Below, piece after piece: positions 10,338 through 20,999 of a stretch of DNA of 30,767 bases (within the stretch, counting starts at the first letter, position 1; each line of letters opens with the position of its first letter). Source of the DNA: Poronia punctata (lineage: Eukaryota > Ascomycota > Sordariomycetes > Xylariales > Xylariaceae); NCBI GenBank assembly GCA_022579005.1, contig MU401795.1:1-30767 (forward strand). The letters are read 5' to 3'. Position numbers and translations under genes: made by a program. Under the pieces are notes generated by a model. It ran no database searches and was not told the DNA's origin. It saw nothing but the letters and a program-made list of their open reading frames with translations.

Positions 10338-11679
10338 GTAAGTTATAAACTTTTTGTTATAATATTGTTTTCTATTATATAATAATACTTTAATATTTCT
10401 AATAGCAAGCCAAGTAATATAACGTATTATAAAGGACCTAGGATAAGGTCTCTATATATATAAATTAAATATTTATAGATTAGATAAAGTACTAGCGCGC
10501 TAAATTAATTATTTACATTATAAAGTAATTAATTTTAACTTTGCTAAATATCTTCTTTCTTTATTATTAATTTATAGGATTTACTATATTACTTTATATT
10601 GTTTAATTAAATAGTATAACAAGCTAACTAAATTAATATATTTAAAATTTTAGTTATAGTTTATTTTCTTTTATAGTAATAACTAGGTACAAATTAAATA
10701 TATTGGTTTTTAAAACTTTAATACTTAATTTACACTTTTTTAAACTTGTAAAGCTTAAATAAAGTAATAGTATAAAAGCTATTTTTAACCGCTTTTATAT
10801 TCCTATTAAATTAAAACCTATTTAAAGTTGTTTTTTATATCTTTTTAAATAGCAACTTAATTATAGTTTGCTATGCTTTTTTATTTTAAGCAAACATTTT
10901 ACAAATAAATTAAGTTACTTTATAAATAGCATGGCTATTTATAACACTATTATATTTAGTTTAATTATATATTTACTTTTTATTTATTTTTTTGAAAATA
11001 AATAAATAGAATAAAAGCACTACTAGTAAGGTTGCTATTTTAAGCTATTTTAATAATAAGAAAACATTAAGCTATAAATTTAAAATATAATTTATAGTTA
11101 ATAGCTTAATACTACTAAACTAACTTTAAAACCTTTAATTTTAAAACTTATTTTTTAAAAGCAAATTAAATACAATAAATATAAAGGAAATTAAAAAATT
11201 AAAAATAATAAAGCTAGCTAAGAACAGCTAAGATAAAATAAATAAAAGTTAAAAAAGGGGTTTTAAGATTATTAACTACTTAGCAAACTAAGTAAAACAT
11301 ATTTTTAATAAAATATAAAAGTTAAAATAAGTAAAACAAACTAGTTTATTTAAGCTACTTTAAGCAAGATTATAATTTAAAAACTTTAAGCATAAGCATA
11401 AGTATAATAACAAAAACTGCTATAAAAGCAAATACTAGTATAAAAACTAAAAATAGCCTAATTAAGCTTTATTTAATATTTAGCTACTATATTTTAACTT
11501 TAACTTTTATTAATAATAAAAAGTTTTAAAAATTAATTTTAAAAATTTAACAGCTTTTTTAAGTTTTATAAATTTAACTAATTTTAATAACTATTATAAC
11601 AAATTTAACTTTTTATTATATATTAACTTATAGTTAATAAGATCTACTTTATTAAAAGATAATTGCTTATAAGCTTAAT
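10338..11679. other. Moderately RIP-degraded DNA; possible promoter-like or LTR-like patch near 10425-10500
   Basis: Between about 10425 and 10730 residual CpA and CpG are higher than in gypsy-A. A short inverted pair, AGGACCT at 10433-10439 and AGGTCT at 10446-10451, is followed by a TATA-like run (CTATATATATAAA) near 10451-10464, an arrangement that would fit an LTR promoter, and by GCGCGC near 10495. No second copy was found in the window, so this stays a suggestion. From 10730 to 11679 the sequence is A/T-rich without a recognisable gene; the stretch 11160-11280 is A-rich. Confidence 0.3.
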
Positions 11680-11774
11680 NNNNNNNNNNNNNNNNNNNNN
11701 NNNNNNNNNNNNNNNNNNNNNNNNNNNNNNNNNNNNNNNNNNNNNNNNNNNNNNNNNNNNNNNNNNNNNNNNNN
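11680..11774. other. Assembly gap (95 N)
   Basis: Ninety-five undetermined bases. The gap directly abuts the 8-bp tandem array on its right, so the assembly probably failed inside or beside that array and the true length is unknown. Confidence 0.98.
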
Positions 11775-11881
11775 ACTAATTTACTAATTTACTAATTTAC
11801 TAATTTACTAATTTACTAATTTACTAATTTACTAATTTACTAATTTACTAATTTACTAATTTACTAATTTACTAATTTACT
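11775..11881 (+). repeat. 8-bp tandem repeat (ACTAATTT), about 13 copies
   Basis: The octamer ACTAATTT repeats without interruption from the end of the N gap to 11881, then breaks at ACTAGTTAATT. All visible copies are identical, so the array expanded or was homogenised after the surrounding RIP mutations. It very likely extends into the gap. Confidence 0.95.
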
Positions 11882-13663
11882 AGTTAATTAAATTAATAAA
11901 GAACTAATAATGCAAAAACTTTAAAAGTTACTTTAATTATATAAAAGAAATGCAATACTTATCTTTATATATATAGTTAAGTTTAATATTATTAAAATAA
12001 ACTATAAAAGTACTAAAATTCTTTTTTAAAAAACCTTAAATAATAGTAATGTTTTATAAAAACTATTAAAACTAATAAGTATATTAAAGCAACTACATTT
12101 AGCAAGACTACTTAATAACTTAGAACTATTAGATTTTTTAAAAAGTAATAAATACTTTTATTATAATTTAATATTACTATTTAGTTTAAACTTTAATAAT
12201 TTTTAAAAAATTTAAAACTATTTATACTAATATATAACTTAAGCTAATATAGTTTTAAAAAGCAATAAAAAATAACAATTATTAAAGTTAACTAGTATAA
12301 TTATAGCTTATATTACTATTAAAAGCTATAGCTTATAAGTAAAATTTAGTTTTTATAATAAAAAACAATGCTTTTAACATAAAAGTACTATAATTATAAT
12401 AAAGTAAATAAGCTAACATTTTACTATAGCTTAAGCTTTAAAATGTTATATATAATAAAAACACTTTAAAAAATACTTTTTTAAAAAGCTTAAATATGCT
12501 TAAGCAAATTACTTATTAGCAAGTAATAATTTTAATAAAAAAAAAGTAGTTATAATAGCATAGTTAGCTATAAACTTGCTTTAAAGCAAAACGTGCTTAT
12601 ATTTAACTAAAAAACCCTCTACTAAATACTTTAAGGTTTTTGCTAATAAAAAAGCTATACTTTTATTAGCAGGTAAGTTTATATATTTTTTATACAAAAA
12701 AAAGCAGCTTAAAAACGTTTCTAAAAATTAACTAAATAATAAAAGCAATAATAAAAGCAAAAGCCGCCGGCATAATAAATATAATAATAAGCATAATAAG
12801 AGTTATAACCGCAATACTAATTATAGTTATTATAAAAATAAATATAAAAAATAATGACTAATTTATATATAAAAGAAACCTTAAAATAAAAATAAGTTTA
12901 AAAACAAAAGCAAAAGAAATATTTTAATTTAGCAAAAACCAAAAGAATTTAACTATAAATCTAATTTAAATAAAAGCTTAATAAATTTGTTAAATAGCAT
13001 ATTTTTAAATTTAAAGTTAAATAAAGCATTTATAATTATTAACTATAGTACTAATTATAAATATTATAATAATACATTTTTAAACCTTTTAAAAAACATT
13101 ATTGGTAAAAATATAATTAAAACCTTATTAAGTTATATAATACTTTTACTTTAAAGCTATTAAAGCAAAGTTGCTTAAAATATAACTAGTTATTTAAATT
13201 ATAAGATTAGTTATTTAAGCACTTAATCTAATATTAAAAAAGAACTAAAGTTAAGTTAAATATATATAAAAAACTTATTTTATTAAGTTTACTAATATAA
13301 AAGTTTTAAAACTTAATATTTAAGTTATAATGCTTTTAAAAATATAAAAGAAAAATCTATTAGTTAATTATAATACTTTTACTTTTATATTTTAATTTAG
13401 TTAAAATCTAAATGTTAAACAATAACTATTTACTTTAATACTAAAGCAAATTATAATATTATTATTTATAACCTATTAAATATAACTAGTTATATTATTA
13501 AAAAATAGTTAAGCAAAGTTTAAAATATTAAAACTAAATAAGTTAAGTATACTAAGTAAGCTATATTAAAAATATATATAGTTAAAATAAGCAGTTTTAA
13601 ACACAAATAAATTAAAGTTAATATATTTATAAAAGTATTAAATAAAGTTATAAAAATAGTACT
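11882..13663 (+). pseudogene. Degenerate frame with Asn/Lys/Ser-rich segment; tentative retroelement gag
   Basis: On the plus strand a frame with RIP-type stops runs through much of 12100-13100. At about 12737-12853 it is open and very rich in Asn, Lys, Ser, Arg and His (for example NNKSNNKSKSRRHNKY), encoded in the least A/T-rich patch of the area (CCGCCGGC near 12763). It ends in YSYYKNKY, which could be a mutated zinc knuckle C-x2-C-x3/4-H, because TAT is the RIP product of TGT/TGC-type or CAT-type codons. A basic, low-complexity stretch before a zinc knuckle is usual in copia and gypsy gag. The spacing does not fit the canonical CX2CX4HX4C exactly, and the protease motif that should follow is not convincing. 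From 13100 to 13663 I see only degraded DNA. Confidence 0.35.
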
Positions 13664-14880
13664 TATAAAGCGCTTTAAATAGTAAATAGCTTATTATAGC
13701 ATACTAGCTATTATTATATATAAACTTAGCTTTTGCTAGCATTTTAACTTAACTATTTAAATTTTTAATAGTATAAGTATAAAAGTATTTTTAAAAGTTT
13801 AATATACTTATTTTATTTAATTATTAGTTTAAAAGTGCTATATAATAAAAAGCTGCTAATATACTTTTTATACCTTATAAAACTTTTTTGAAAATTTACT
13901 TATAATGATTTTATTTTAATTATTTATAATTCTTTTAAAAAACCTAAATTAGCAATTTACTTTATAATATATAATTATTAAAAGCTTAGTAGTATTAAGC
14001 GCATTTTATATTAAAATAAGCAATGCTACTTTTATAAACTAATTTATAATAAGTAAAATTGTAATATAAATATTATTATTAGCTTTTATATATAAACGTA
14101 GTTTTATAATAAAATCTAAACTAATTTTTAAAAAGGTTGCTTTAGTAAAAATAATAACTAAAGCTTTTTATAAAGCTTGTACTTTAGCTTTTAAGCTTTT
14201 TTATATTATATATAACTAGTAATATATTTTTAAATATTTTAATTTAGGCTTTTTAAGCTAAAATTACTAGCTTCTTTTTAAAATATAATATACTTTTATT
14301 ATTATAATAATACCTTTTATTTATTTTAAGCTTATAATATATAATTTTTATTAGTTTTATAAAAGTAAAGTTTTTAGCTTATAATTTATAAACTATTTTA
14401 TAAAATTGCATTAAAGCTATTAGTTTAAAACTTATTTTGCTTAAAGCTAATTTTTTAGCTTTAGTATATAAAATATATTAATTATAAATAATAGCTTTAG
14501 CATTTTTTTTAAAAAAGCAGTTTTTATACTTTTAGCAGTAGCTTTTACTAAATAAGTTATTATTATTATTTATATAATATATAATATATAAGTTAAGCAT
14601 ATATATTAATGCTTTTTACTTTTTTACTTTTAAAAATTGTTTATAATTATATAGTAAAAATTTAGCACTTTATAAGCTTATAAGTTTATAATTTATATTT
14701 TTATTATTAAATAAGCTAATAAGTATAAGTTTAATAAAGCTTTTTAAGCTACTTTAATAGTATAAGCTAATACTTTACCTTTTTTTTGTTTTTTTAAATA
14801 AAACTTTTATTAATAACTTTTATATTTTTTATAGTATTTTGCTAACTAATTAAAAATTGTTTTTAATATTAATATTATAT
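13662..14880 (-). pseudogene. gypsy-A copy 2 integrase relic
   Basis: The end of the integrase core is recognisable on the minus strand: MLAKAKFIYNNS at 13743-13708 followed by FKALYK at 13679-13662, matching the gypsy consensus LPLAEFAYNNS...PFEALYG. The catalytic Glu/Asp residues further upstream are not readable. Integrase inserts the cDNA into the host genome; here the frame carries many RIP stops and breaks off at the element junction right after FKALYK, so the GPY/F module and chromodomain are missing. Confidence 0.65.
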
Positions 14881-15320
14881 TTTTATATTAAATCTTTTTA
14901 GCTATATAATTTAGCTTTTTTAATAGTTTGTTTATTAAGTTTAATATACTTAATTAATATTTTATATTAAAATTAAACTATACTAGCTTATAAACTTAGT
15001 AGGCAAGCTTTTTTAAAAAAGTCTTGCGCTAATAACTTAACTATACTTTTTAAAGCTATATAATTTATTTATATTAAAAAACTTTTATTTATTTTTTTAA
15101 AGTATTGCTACTAGTACTTATAGCTTTTTATAATTATTAAAAGCTTTTATTAGCTTATTATTTATTTAGCTTTTATATTTTAAAACTTTTATAACTAGTA
15201 AGTAACTAGTTTTTTTTTTATAAAGCTATAATAATATTTTTTTATATTACTTTTATTAATATTTTATTTTTACTTTTATATTTAAACAGCTTTTTTAATA
15301 ATAAAAAGTAGTTATAAAAA
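13664..15320 (-). mobile_element. gypsy-A copy 2: internal fragment (RNase H end to integrase)
   Basis: Read on the minus strand, homology to copy 3 begins at about 15320, passes the RNase H end (FNF encoded at 14978-14967, matching the FNFNIKY of copy 3 at 21055-21044) and continues through integrase to the FKALYK motif at 13679-13662, where both copies still agree. Left of about 13664 the two diverge abruptly, so this copy is truncated there. At the right it stops at about 15320, just before the plus-strand LTR at 15333. It also lacks about 110 bp present in copy 3 (20228-20336). It is a dead fragment. Confidence 0.75.
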
Positions 15321-15332
15321 TAAAATATAATA

Positions 15333-15562
15333 AAGCACTTACTTATAAGACCTACTAACTGCGCTATAAGTGCATAAACTATATATAAACTAAACCTATG
15401 CTAACTAATAGCTAAAGCTTAGCTAGTTATATTTTTTCTTTATTTTTTTAGCTAGTTTAGTTACTTACTTAGCTAACTAAACAAAAGTTATTTAATATAC
15501 TTAGTTTTTAAAATTGTTAGCAATATTACTTTATAACTACTTTATTACTAAAACCTTTATAC
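15333..15562 (+). repeat. 5' LTR of the plus-strand gypsy-A fragment
   Basis: Starts AAGCACTTAC, a RIP-altered version of AAGGCACCTA, and is homologous over about 230 bp to the other gypsy-A LTRs. The heptamer TATAATA lies immediately left (15326-15332) and again immediately right of the inverted LTR end at 17112 (17113-17119). Confidence 0.7.
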
Positions 15563-16872
15563 TTTTATATTTTTATATTTTTAAGTTATAATATAATGTT
15601 TAGTTAGAAGATTTAAACTTAAAACTAAATATAATATATAACTGCTAAAAAAATAACTAGCAATAATATAAATAAGCTTAATAAGTTTAATAGTAAAAAT
15701 AAGTAATAAAAACTAAAAAAACTAGCTAATAGTTAAGTTAAATTTATAAATAGCTAAAAATAAAAAAGTAATAATAAATATAAAATAAAAAACTTAATAG
15801 TAAATTAAAAAACTTAAAATAAAAAGTGCTACTTAATAAAATAGTTAATTAGCTACTTAATAGCAATTAATAAAAAGGTTAAAAAGTTAAAAAGAATTTT
15901 TTTAACTTTAAATTACTATTATATAAAAGCTTTTAAGCAAAATTAAAAAGCTAAAATAATAATTTTTTAAATTAAATTATTAATATAATAAACTAAAACT
16001 TATATTTACTTTACTAACTTACTAAGTAAAAAAAAACTTAATATAAAAATAATATAAAAGCTTTTATATATAATTATAACTAGCTAAAGTAAAATATTAT
16101 TGCTATAAAAATTAAAACTTAAATTATAGCTATAAAAAAAGCAAATAATAAAAGCTTAGCTATAAAGCTTTAATATAAATTACTTAAGCTTTAAAGTAAG
16201 CTAAGTTTAAAAATTAAATAAATTAACGTGCTTATTAAAATATGCTAAATTATAATAACTTAAAAAAAAAGCTACTTTTAAATTTTTTTAAAAGTTTATT
16301 TAATAAAAAAACGTTAACTTAAAGCTATTTAAATAAATATTTTTAAAATAGCTATATAAAATAAAATAGTAAAAAAATAAAAACTTAAAAAATTGTTTTT
16401 TTATTAATAAGTGCTAGTATAAAAGCTTAAAACTGCTATATTATTAAAAGATAATAGCTAACTAGCTTTTAACTATTAATATAAAGTTTAAAAAATACTA
16501 AAAAACGTTTTAATAAAGCAGCATATATTATTAAATAGTAATATAATAAAAAATTAAAAAGCTAAAAATTAATAAAGTACTTAGTATTTTGCTACCAAAA
16601 AATATAAACTACTATAAAAGTAAAAATATATTAAATATTTGCTAAAAAAAAAAGTTAATAAATAACTTAAAAGTGCTTAAGCAGTTTTTTTAAAAAAACT
16701 AATAACTTATTAAAGTAATAAATAAATTAAAACTAAAGTAAATTAGCATATATTAATAATAGCTTTATAAAGTACTATTACTATAGTAAAAAAAGCTATA
16801 TAGCTAAGTATTGCTTAAAAAATAAGCAATTATTATTAAACTACTAATTAAGCAAAGTTAAGTAAAAATTAC
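15333..16872 (+). mobile_element. gypsy-A plus-strand 5' fragment: LTR and gag-equivalent region
   Basis: The plus strand starts with an LTR at 15333-15562 and continues through about 1.3 kb homologous to 27857-29200 (copy 4) and to the reverse complement of copy 1 (about 3395-2070). Homology stops at about 16872 at an AAATTACTTA-type sequence, where the 3' LTR of copy 3 begins in the opposite orientation. No RT is present. RIP stops are frequent. The fragment therefore faces away from copy 2 on its left and meets copy 3 tail to tail at an interrupted point. Confidence 0.75.
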
Positions 16873-16883
16873 TTAAATAGCAT

Positions 16884-17112
16884 AATATAAAAGTTTAAGC
16901 AATAAAGTAGTTATAAAGTAATATTGCTAGCAATTTTAAAAACAAAGTATATTAAATAACTTTTATTTAGTTAACTAAGTAAGTAACTAAGCTAGCTAAA
17001 AAAATAAAAAAAAAATAATTAGCTAAACTATAGCTAATAGTTAGCATAAGTTTAGCTTATATATAGTTTATATACTAATAGCGCAGCTAGTAAGTTTTAT
17101 AAATAAGTGCTT
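16884..17112 (-). repeat. 3' LTR of gypsy-A copy 3
   Basis: About 229 bp matching the 5' LTR of the same copy in direct orientation, with the shared core TAATATTGCTAGCAATTTTA at 16919-16938. Relative to the plus-strand LTR at 15333-15562 it is inverted, which makes 15333-17112 look like a unit with inverted ends. Confidence 0.7.
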
Positions 17113-18584
17113 TATAATATTGCTTTTTTTTTAAGTTATTAATTTTTAATAATAAAACATTTATAAGTATATTTAAAAAATTTTAGCTTTATATTTTTAG
17201 CTAATTAGCTTTTTTTATTTTATACTTTATTATTGCTTAATTACTAGCTTATATTATAATATATTTTAAACTTAGTTATTAGTTTTTTGCTTTTTTATAT
17301 AATAATATTTTTATATTTTTTATTTTTGCTACTAGTTTTTAAAAGTATACTTATTATAATGCTTTTTTTTAGTTATTTTATACTAGCTTTATATACTTAT
17401 AGCTTTTTTATTTAAATTTTAATTAATTATACTTTAATTATATAGTTACTAATTTTATTACTAATAATAAAAATAGCAAGCAACTAGCAAAAATTAACGT
17501 TTTTAATATTAAACTTTATATTTATTATGCTATTAATATATATATTAATTTTTATATTTACTATATTTACTAGCTTTTTAAGCTTAGCTATATTTAATAT
17601 AAAGTAAACTATTATGCTTATTATTTTATATATTTGCTACTTATTTTTTAAATAGATATATTAATTAACTTTGCTAAATTTTATTAATTTTAATTAGTAC
17701 TACTTAGTAAATTATTTATTATGCTGTTTTTTTAAATATATATACTTTTTTTTAATAATAACTATATACGCTATAAAGTTAATAACTTTAAAGCTTATAT
17801 TATTATACTAAGTATTGTTTATATAAGCTATTATATTTTTTATTTTAAAAAAGCTTTGCTAGCTTTTTAATAAGCTATTGTTTTTTTAAAAAAAGCTATA
17901 TTTTTTTAAAATAAAAACTTTTACTATATTACTATATACTAAAAAATAACTAGTATTAATTATTTACTTAATACTTGAATTACTTTTTAAGTTATTAATA
18001 CTACTTACTAGTTATTTATTATTTATTACTTTAATATTAATATAGCTTTAGCTAAACTTTTAGCTTTTTGCTTAAAATTAGCTTAATAACTTAGTTTTAA
18101 AAGCTATTATTATAATGCTTTTTATTAAAATATAATATATTTTTTTATTTAACTTAAATATATATTTAAATTAACTTGCTTAGCTTTTTATTAATATTAT
18201 AGTAAAAGCTTATTAATTTTAAGCAATATAATGTTTTATACTAAAACTTACTTATTTTAACTACTTACTACGCTTTACTTTTAATATTTAAAAAATAATA
18301 AAAAATAAAAAAAGCTAAAAAAAATAAAACATTTTTATATATAGTAGTATTTTTCTTTTTAATTAAGTATTAGCTAAAATATTAAAAATAAAAGTATATA
18401 TTACTTTTAAAAAAATTTTATAATATTTTTAATTAATTAAATAAAATAGGTAGCAACCTAGTTAAAATATTATTAAATAGAAAATAAAAATCTTTATTTA
18501 ATAGGCAAGGGTATATAATTATTATAGTTTATTTTTTATTTTTTATTATTTTTTTAACATTTTATATTTTAAAAACTTTTACTT
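17113..18584. other. A/T-rich 3' region of gypsy-A copy 3, no recognisable gene
   Basis: Extremely A/T-rich sequence between the 3' LTR and the extra frame. A short G+C-richer patch at 18447-18515 contains AGGTAGCAACCT, an inverted repeat (AGGT...ACCT), and GGCAAGGG; this may mark the edge of a nested insertion or an untranslated structural element. No other copy of this region is present in the window, because copies 1, 2 and 4 are truncated before it, so it cannot be cross-checked. Confidence 0.4.
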
Positions 18585-19072
18585 AAAATTAATAAGTGCT
18601 TACTATATTTTTAGCAAGCTAGACTTTTTTTAACTACTTTATAAATTTTATAATTATAAGTATTTTTTTTATATTATTAAGTTTATTTAAAATAATATAA
18701 TTTATAATATACTTATTACTTTAGCTATAGCTTTTGCTTATTTTAACTATTATAGCTTTTTTTTAATAGCTAATTATAGTTATTTTTTTAATATAATATA
18801 TTTTTTTTAATAGCTACGTTTTAGCTTTTACTTACTAATACTTTTTAATAATAATGTTTTTTATATTAGTAGTAAGTTAAAATTGCTATAAGCTTAATTA
18901 TATATAAATTTTTAGTTTTTATAGTGCTATAGCTTAGTTAACTACTTTAATAATAGCTTGCTAGCTTTTATTAATTAATTTTTATACTTTTATAACTTTT
19001 AGTGCTTATATGCTAATATAACTACTTTATTTATTATTTTATTTAATATAAACTTTTTTAACTTTTTTTTTA
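18585..19072 (-). pseudogene. Possible extra frame downstream of the chromodomain
   Basis: On the minus strand, in the next frame from the chromodomain, about 160 codons read with TAA and TAG as the only stops I saw and no TGA, the pattern expected when Gln or Trp codons are hit by RIP. The conceptual product is Lys/Leu/Ile-rich, was probably Glu/Lys/Gln-rich before mutation, and looks helical (segments such as LAIKKKL and AKAIAKVISIL). I do not recognise it. It could be a third ORF of the chromovirus, a C-terminal pol extension after a frameshift, or part of a nested element. Confidence 0.35.
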
Positions 19073-19084
19073 TATTAATTTAAT

Positions 19085-19500
19085 AAATAGCTTATATTTA
19101 CTAAGTATTTAGCTAGCTTTTAAATATTATATTTTACTAGCTAGCTTTTTTATTTTATTAAATATTTTTATTTACTTTAATTTTTTTAATATTAAATAAT
19201 ATTTTTTATTACTTATTTTTTATATTTATTTTTTAACTTAAGCAACGCTATTTTGCTAGCATTTTTTAGCTAGTTTATTTATAGCTTAAGTAATAATATA
19301 AAAAATATATTATAAACTTAAAAATAAATTTTAAGCAATTAAATTTAATATATTTAAATTTTTACTTTTTTAATAACTTTAACTTAAATATATATAAAAG
19401 CTAGCTTTTTTTTGCACTTAAACTTAAAATGTATTATTAATAACTTTACTATATTACTTATTTAAAACTTTTTTAGTATATAATGCTTATTATAATATTT
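19085..19500 (-). pseudogene. gypsy-A copy 3 integrase C-terminus with chromodomain
   Basis: Minus-strand reading continues the integrase past FKALYK (19656-19639): YYNKHYILKKF...NIVKL at about 19498-19441 matches the YYN-x-KH...F-x-x-GD-x-V-x-L segment of the GPY/F module; RIYF-x-VYNIFFILLLKL-like sequence at about 19333-19281 matches PVFHVSLLEP; and KYLIK at 19167-19153 followed by LVKYNI and LAKYLVN down to 19097 matches the chromodomain core (EYLVKWEGYP...TWEP...L-x-NA). Stops fall where aromatic Trp (TGG to TAG) is expected, including the KYLIK-stop-K position. Chromodomains in this class direct integration to chromatin with particular histone marks. This is the clearest evidence that the family is a chromovirus. 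Confidence 0.75.
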
Positions 19501-19638
19501 TTATATTAACTTTACTACTTACTTTTAATATTTATAAACTATATAATATATATTTTTTATTTACTATAGTTTTTTTTTTACTTTTTAAATATTAAATTAA
19601 AGCTATTTTAATATATATTTAATATTTTTTAAATAATA

Positions 19639-20960
19639 TTTATATAGTGCTTTAAATAGTAAATAGTTTATAATAATATATTAGCTATTATTATATATAA
19701 ACTTAATATTTGCTAGTATTTTAATTTAGCTATTGAGCTTACTATTATAAAAAGTATAAAAATACTTTTTTAAAATTTAGTATATTTATTTTATTTAGCT
19801 ATTAATTTAAAAGTACTATATAATAAATAGCTACTAATATATTTTTTATACTTTATAAAACTTTTTTTAAAATTTGCTAATAATAAGTTTATTTTTATTA
19901 TTTATATTTTTTTTAAAAAACTTATATTAGTAGTTTACTTTATAATATATAATTATTATAAGCTTAGCAGCGTTAAGCGTTTTTTATATAAAAATAAATA
20001 ATATTATTTTTATAAACTAGTTTATAATAATAAAAATTATATTATAAACGTTGCTATTTACTTTTATATATAAAAATAGTTTTATAATAAAATCTAAGCT
20101 AATTTTTTAAAAAAACTACTTTAATAAAAGTAATAATTAAATTTTTTTATAAAGCTTATACTTTAGTTTTTAAGCTTTTTTATATTATATATACTTAGTA
20201 ATATATTTTTAAACGTTTTCTTTTAAGCTTTTTTAATAAAACTTATATTATAATAACTTAGCTATTTTGTTTTTTTATATACTTAGCTTTAAAGTTATTA
20301 TAATACTAATATATTAATTACTTTACTAATGCTTTTTAAGCTAAAATTATTAATTATTTTTTAAAATATAATATAGTTTTTTTATTAATATAATACTTTT
20401 TATATATTTTAGCTTTATAATATATAATTTTTATAAGCTTTATAAAAGTAAAGTTTTTAGCTTATAGTTTATAAACTATTTTATAAAACTATATTAAAGC
20501 TACTAATTTAAAAGCTATTTTACTTTAAGCTAATTTTTTAGCTTTAATATATAAAATATATTAGTTATAAATAATAGCTTTAGCTTTTGTTTTTTTAAAA
20601 AAAGCAGTTTTAATACTTTTAGCAATAGCTTTTGCTAAATAAGTTATTATTATTATTTATATAGTATTTAATATATAAGTTAAATATATATATTAGTACT
20701 TTTTATTTTTTTGCTTTTAAAAATTGTTTATAATTATATAGTAAAGGTTTAGCAGGTTATAAGCTTATAAGTTTATACTATATGCTTTTATTAATAAAAA
20801 AGCTAATAAATATAAGTTTAATAACGCTTTTTAAGCTACTTTAATAGTATAAGCTAATATTTTACTTTTTTTAAAAAAAAGAATTTGCTAATAACTACTA
20901 TACTTTTTATTATAGGTTACTAACTAGTTAAAGCTTTTTTTTAATATTAGTATTATATTT
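19639..20960 (-). pseudogene. gypsy-A copy 3 integrase core relic
   Basis: The end of the core is seen at about 19718-19639 on the minus strand (AKY/KF-x-YNNS-like sequence then FKALYK), as in copy 2. The upstream zinc finger and the D,D residues cannot be identified with confidence. Relative to copy 2 there are about 110 extra bases at 20228-20336, so the copies differ by an indel inside the integrase region; it is not clear which state is ancestral. Confidence 0.6.
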
Positions 20961-20999
20961 TTATATTAAATTTTTTTATTTATATAATTTAGCTTTTTT

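Noticed and set aside
15333..17112. A 1.78-kb DNA transposon (MULE- or hAT-like) with long terminal inverted repeats
   Set aside because: The termini are gypsy-A LTRs, as shown by RT, RNase H and integrase in the copies that extend from the same termini. The right LTR pairs in direct orientation with 24314-24543 as the ends of copy 3. Kept only as an alternative under findings.
17113..18400. Further coding sequence of the chromovirus close to the 3' LTR
   Set aside because: Frames here show no motif and the composition is nearly pure A/T simple sequence; apparent open stretches are short and inconsistent.
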